Shown here one piece after another: positions 61,932 through 64,000 of a DNA stretch of 64,000 bases. The position numbers and the translations under genes were made by a program. The DNA is from Saprospirales bacterium (GTDB lineage Bacteria > Bacteroidota > Bacteroidia > Chitinophagales > Saprospiraceae). The number at the start of each line of letters is the position of its first letter. Position 1 is the first letter of the stretch. The notes below the pieces were generated by a model that saw only the letters and a list, made by a program, of their open reading frames with translations, was not told where the DNA came from and searched no databases. Where the stretch lies: the NCBI GenBank assembly GCA_016711045.1, contig JADJTT010000007.1, positions 453,592 through 517,591 of the forward strand, read 5' to 3'.

Positions 61932-62963
61932 ATGAAGCTGAGAAACATCCTACTCTGGTTCCTGACCTTATTGATCTTCATTATCCTGTTTTTGGGCTCG
62001 AGGTATTACAATATTTACTTTAAGCCGGTGGTGCCGGAGGGATTGGAGGATTATTTTGTCGAAATACCGACCGGATCTACGCCGGAGGAAGTGGAGAATT
62101 TGTTGGTCAATCAGGGTGTTGTCACCGATTTGGCGGGATTTCGGGCGGCGGCGGACCAGATGAAATACTACCGCGACCCCATGCGGGCGGGGCGGTATGA
62201 AGTAAAGGCCAATTGGAACCATATAGAACTCATCCGGCATTTGCGGGGCGGGAAGCAATCGCCCGTGATGGTAGTGTTGACCAATGAGCGGCTGTTGGAG
62301 AATGTGGCGGCTAAAGTGGGCCGATTTATTGAGCCCGATTCAGCGACGTTGCTGCAAGCGTTTTTAGATATGGATCGCATTGGTCCGATGGGGTACACGC
62401 CGGAGACCCTCATGTCTCTTTTCATACCCAACTCTTACGAGTTTTTCTGGAATACCTCCCCCGAAAAGTTCCTGGAGCGCATGGTTGCCGAGCACGACCG
62501 TTTCTGGTCGAAAGACATGCGGAAGGAAAAAGCAGCTCAATGGGGTCTCACGCCTACCGAGGTATACACCCTTGCGTCCATCGTCGAAAAAGAGACCAAT
62601 CAGAACGTAGAGAAACGCCGTATCGCCGGCGTCTACCTCAACCGCCTGCGCATCGGTATGCGCCTGCAAGCCGATCCTACCTGTGTCTTTGCCACCCGCG
62701 ATTTCGAGACAACCCGGGTGTTGAATTACCACAAGGAATTCGACTCGCCCTACAACACCTATATTTATGCGGGTTTACCTCCCGGTCCTATTGCCATGGC
62801 TTCCATCGCCAGCATCGACGCCGTGCTCAATGCCGAAAAACACGATTATATCTTTTTCTGTGCCGTAGGTGATAATTCCGGCCTGCATCAATTTGCCGAA
62901 ACCCTGGCCGGGCATAATCAGAATGTGAATCGGTATAAGGCGAATTTGAGGAAATATCGGTAG
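61932..62963 (+). CDS. mltG: endolytic transglycosylase MltG
   Basis: The 343-residue protein has one N-terminal membrane helix (ILLWFLTLLIFIILFLGS), a LysM-like segment and the YceG domain. The catalytic glutamate lies in YTLASIVEKETN. FIPNSYEFFWNTSPE, VYLNRLRIGMRLQADPT and YAGLPPGPIAMAS are family signatures. It cuts nascent glycan strands and ends their growth. Confidence 0.95.
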   Translation: MKLRNILLWFLTLLIFIILFLGSRYYNIYFKPVVPEGLEDYFVEIPTGSTPEEVENLLVNQGVVTDLAGFRAAADQMKYYRDPMRAGRYEVKANWNHIELIRHLRGGKQSPVMVVLTNERLLENVAAKVGRFIEPDSATLLQAFLDMDRIGPMGYTPETLMSLFIPNSYEFFWNTSPEKFLERMVAEHDRFWSKDMRKEKAAQWGLTPTEVYTLASIVEKETNQNVEKRRIAGVYLNRLRIGMRLQADPTCVFATRDFETTRVLNYHKEFDSPYNTYIYAGLPPGPIAMASIASIDAVLNAEKHDYIFFCAVGDNSGLHQFAETLAGHNQNVNRYKANLRKYR

Positions 62964-62972
62964 GGAGGTTTT

Positions 62973-63046
62973 AGTTTTTAGTTTTTAGTGCTTAGTTATT
63001 GGATTCAGTTTCACAACTAAAAACTAAGCACTAAAAACTAAAAACT
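62973..63046. repeat. 23-bp perfect hairpin built from TTTTTAG heptamers
   Basis: The arms 62973-62995 and 63024-63046 pair perfectly over 23 bp with a 28-nt loop. Each arm contains two TTTTTAG (or CTAAAAA) words plus a TGCTTAG variant. It begins 10 bp after the mltG stop. Confidence 0.8.
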
Positions 63047-63049
63047 GCT

Positions 63050-63270
63050 CACAGCTCGTGAGGGTCTCCTGGCCCGAAATGTACTGTCCGCAAGCCTCAT
63101 GACTTGCATTTTCAGTGCCAGATCAGCATTCCACTCCTTGCCATTATTCAAATAGTCCTGCCGCCCTGCACGAGTTTAAGGCCAGATCCCTGCCTGTCCA
63201 TAGGTGGGTTTCGCCGTTCTCTAGAATGATTGTTTTGAAGCGTTTTGTGGATTGGATTATTGCCTTTACT
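63050..63270 (-). other. possible decayed reading frame next to the toxin gene
   Basis: Between the mltG hairpin and the toxin gene no intact gene is seen. On the minus strand one frame reads ILENGETHLWTGRDLALNSC and stops at 63144, and the next frame reads DYLNNGKEWNADLALKMQ and continues to the hairpin. Together they look like one small protein broken by a frameshift, but I recognise no family. Confidence 0.25.
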
Positions 63271-63591
63271 TTACGGTAGGTCTTTTAACTTGTCGGGATC
63301 GCTTTTTGCATGGTCGATCCTTACAACTAATACCCTGAGTTCTTCTTCTTCGATGGTAAAGATGATCCGGTAAGACCACTTCAGAACTCGTCTGTAAACA
63401 GTATTGCTCGTGGTGCCTTGCAATAGCCCTCTTGATTCGGGCATTTGGGCCAGCTTGACGATCTCCTCTTCAATGCCTGCTTTTACGCGCTCGGCCGTTT
63501 GGTAGGAGGCATTTTCTAAAAGATAATCATAAATGCTTTTGATATCAGCTTGAGCCCCTGGGGTTAGGACTACTTGGTAGGTTTGCCCCAT
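63271..63591 (-). CDS. ParE/RelE family toxin
   Basis: The 106-residue protein has the ParE/RelE fold pattern: VVLTPGAQADIKSIYDYLLE, then LKWSYRIIFTIEEEELRVLV and RIDHAKSDPDKL. ParE members poison gyrase and RelE members cut mRNA on the ribosome; the sequence is closer to ParE. The 5' end overlaps the antitoxin gene by 22 nt, the usual toxin-after-antitoxin order. Confidence 0.88.
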   Translation of the reverse strand: MGQTYQVVLTPGAQADIKSIYDYLLENASYQTAERVKAGIEEEIVKLAQMPESRGLLQGTTSNTVYRRVLKWSYRIIFTIEEEELRVLVVRIDHAKSDPDKLKDLP

Positions 63592-63833
63592 TGCGCAGAT
63601 TGTTTTTGGAACTCTTCAATAGTGATGTATTCTCCACGCCTGGCTGCTTCTACTTCCTTGTCTAATATGGCGGTTAGTTCGGAAGCTGTCCGGGGTGTAC
63701 CACCAATGTCATAGCCAATGATAGGCTCTTTTGCCTGATAAGAACTGACCATCAGATAAAGGGCCTTGAGGAATCGTTCGTCGATCTGGTCGATGAGCTT
63801 GTGCATCTCGTCTCTGATCTCAATGGTACTCAT
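63570..63833 (-). CDS. antitoxin of the ParE-like pair
   Basis: The ATG at 63833 gives 87 residues: MSTIEIRDEMHKLIDQIDER, a short helical start, then a C-terminal part EAARRGEYITIEEFQKQSAQ typical of Bacteroidota antitoxins that wrap ParE-like toxins. An ATG two codons earlier (63839) is also possible. No DNA-binding motif is obvious. Confidence 0.78.
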   Translation of the reverse strand: MSTIEIRDEMHKLIDQIDERFLKALYLMVSSYQAKEPIIGYDIGGTPRTASELTAILDKEVEAARRGEYITIEEFQKQSAQWGKPTK

Positions 63834-63877
63834 AAACAACTATTTAATGGGTTGTTGCATAAAGTTAACGCTTTTGA

Positions 63878-64000
63878 AGGAAAAAGGATTCCATATGCAG
63901 TGGAAATTGGCCATTGGACTATCTGGCCGGGCAGACATCCCTGGAGATCGATCAGCAGATCCTGCACCGGCTGGAGGATATTTACGGTTTGCCCGAAGAA
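63878..64000 (+). pseudogene. tail of an XRE-type regulator gene, HTH part missing
   Basis: The frame from 63878 to the window end encodes LDYLAGQTSLEIDQQILHRL then EDIYGLPEE. This resembles the segment after the helix-turn-helix in Bacteroidota XRE regulators (LDYLVG, then I..LD-type helix). A TGA at 63875-63877 and the lack of an ATG show that the DNA-binding part is not encoded just upstream, so it is probably truncated. The rest lies outside the window. Confidence 0.4.

Noticed and set aside
1..64000. tRNA, rRNA, insertion sequences or prophage genes
   Set aside because: No T-loop-like GGTTCGAATCC context, no rRNA sequence and no transposase or phage structural gene were seen on reading both strands.

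Overview
This window is chromosomal DNA from a member of the Bacteroidota, probably close to the Saprospiria. The evidence is a PorP/SprF protein and a cargo protein with a type IX secretion (T9SS) sorting domain, many lipoproteins with DUF4249, DUF4296 and DUF1573 domains, YtxJ, a BamA-type lipoprotein of the TamL kind, Mpl, and several promoters of the Bacteroidota form TTG/TTTG-N19-23-TAnnTTTG. No tRNA, rRNA, insertion sequence, prophage or CRISPR array was seen. Genes are densely packed, with many 4-nt overlaps and convergent overlapping ends.

Layout. 1-4.2 kb: end of a cytidine deaminase gene, kdsB, a LysM protein, a CBS-domain cystathionine beta-synthase and an NlpC/P60 protein without its catalytic cysteine. 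4.4-10.5 kb: a peptidoglycan-binding protein, a long FG-GAP lipoprotein and a PorP/SprF protein. 10.5-17.5 kb: VTC-domain protein, RibBA with a ruined GTP cyclohydrolase zinc site, two glycosyltransferases, an M1 peptidase and a DUF6580 membrane protein. 17.5-23.2 kb: PgpH-like HD phosphohydrolase, a frameshifted cobalamin adenosyltransferase gene, an ABC ATPase, a deoxynucleoside kinase, YggS, a DUF4296 lipoprotein and SixA. 23.3-31.9 kb: SWIM protein, RlmH, rhomboid, YdcF, a repeat array, NUDIX, GNAT, HMG-CoA lyase, PepT and a lipoprotein. 31.9-40.1 kb: Mpl, a YtxJ/MnmD cluster, YbbR, YajC, a DUF1573 lipoprotein, shikimate kinase and a DUF4397 surface protein. 40.3-47.5 kb: a Clp-type AAA+ protein with a release-factor-like tail, ferredoxin, IscX, KdsC, UbiA, Maf, a lipoprotein and a TrmH-type methyltransferase. 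47.5-56.7 kb: frameshifted TamL/BamA gene, Nth, a 1505-residue exported protein, PrmA and DinB. 56.7-64 kb: FolD, DnaK, a DUF4249 lipoprotein, PanB, MltG, a toxin-antitoxin pair and the tail of an XRE-like regulator.

The strongest candidate for something new is the protein at 40268-43561. It joins a Clp/Hsp100 unfoldase (first ATPase domain dead, second intact, with a ClpP-loop-like LGF tripeptide) to a C-terminal region that resembles class I peptide release factors but lacks their GGQ domain. This suggests a ribosome-docking unfoldase, which is an inference from sequence resemblance only.

Two other themes run through the window. First, three genes (cobalamin adenosyltransferase, UbiA, TamL) each break at a homopolymer that looks one base short, which suggests consensus errors more than gene decay. 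Second, the intergenic spaces carry two families of palindromic repeats: short hairpins with AGACGC/GCGTCT or AGGCGC/GCGCCT arms, and hairpins whose arms are built from 7- or 9-nt words.
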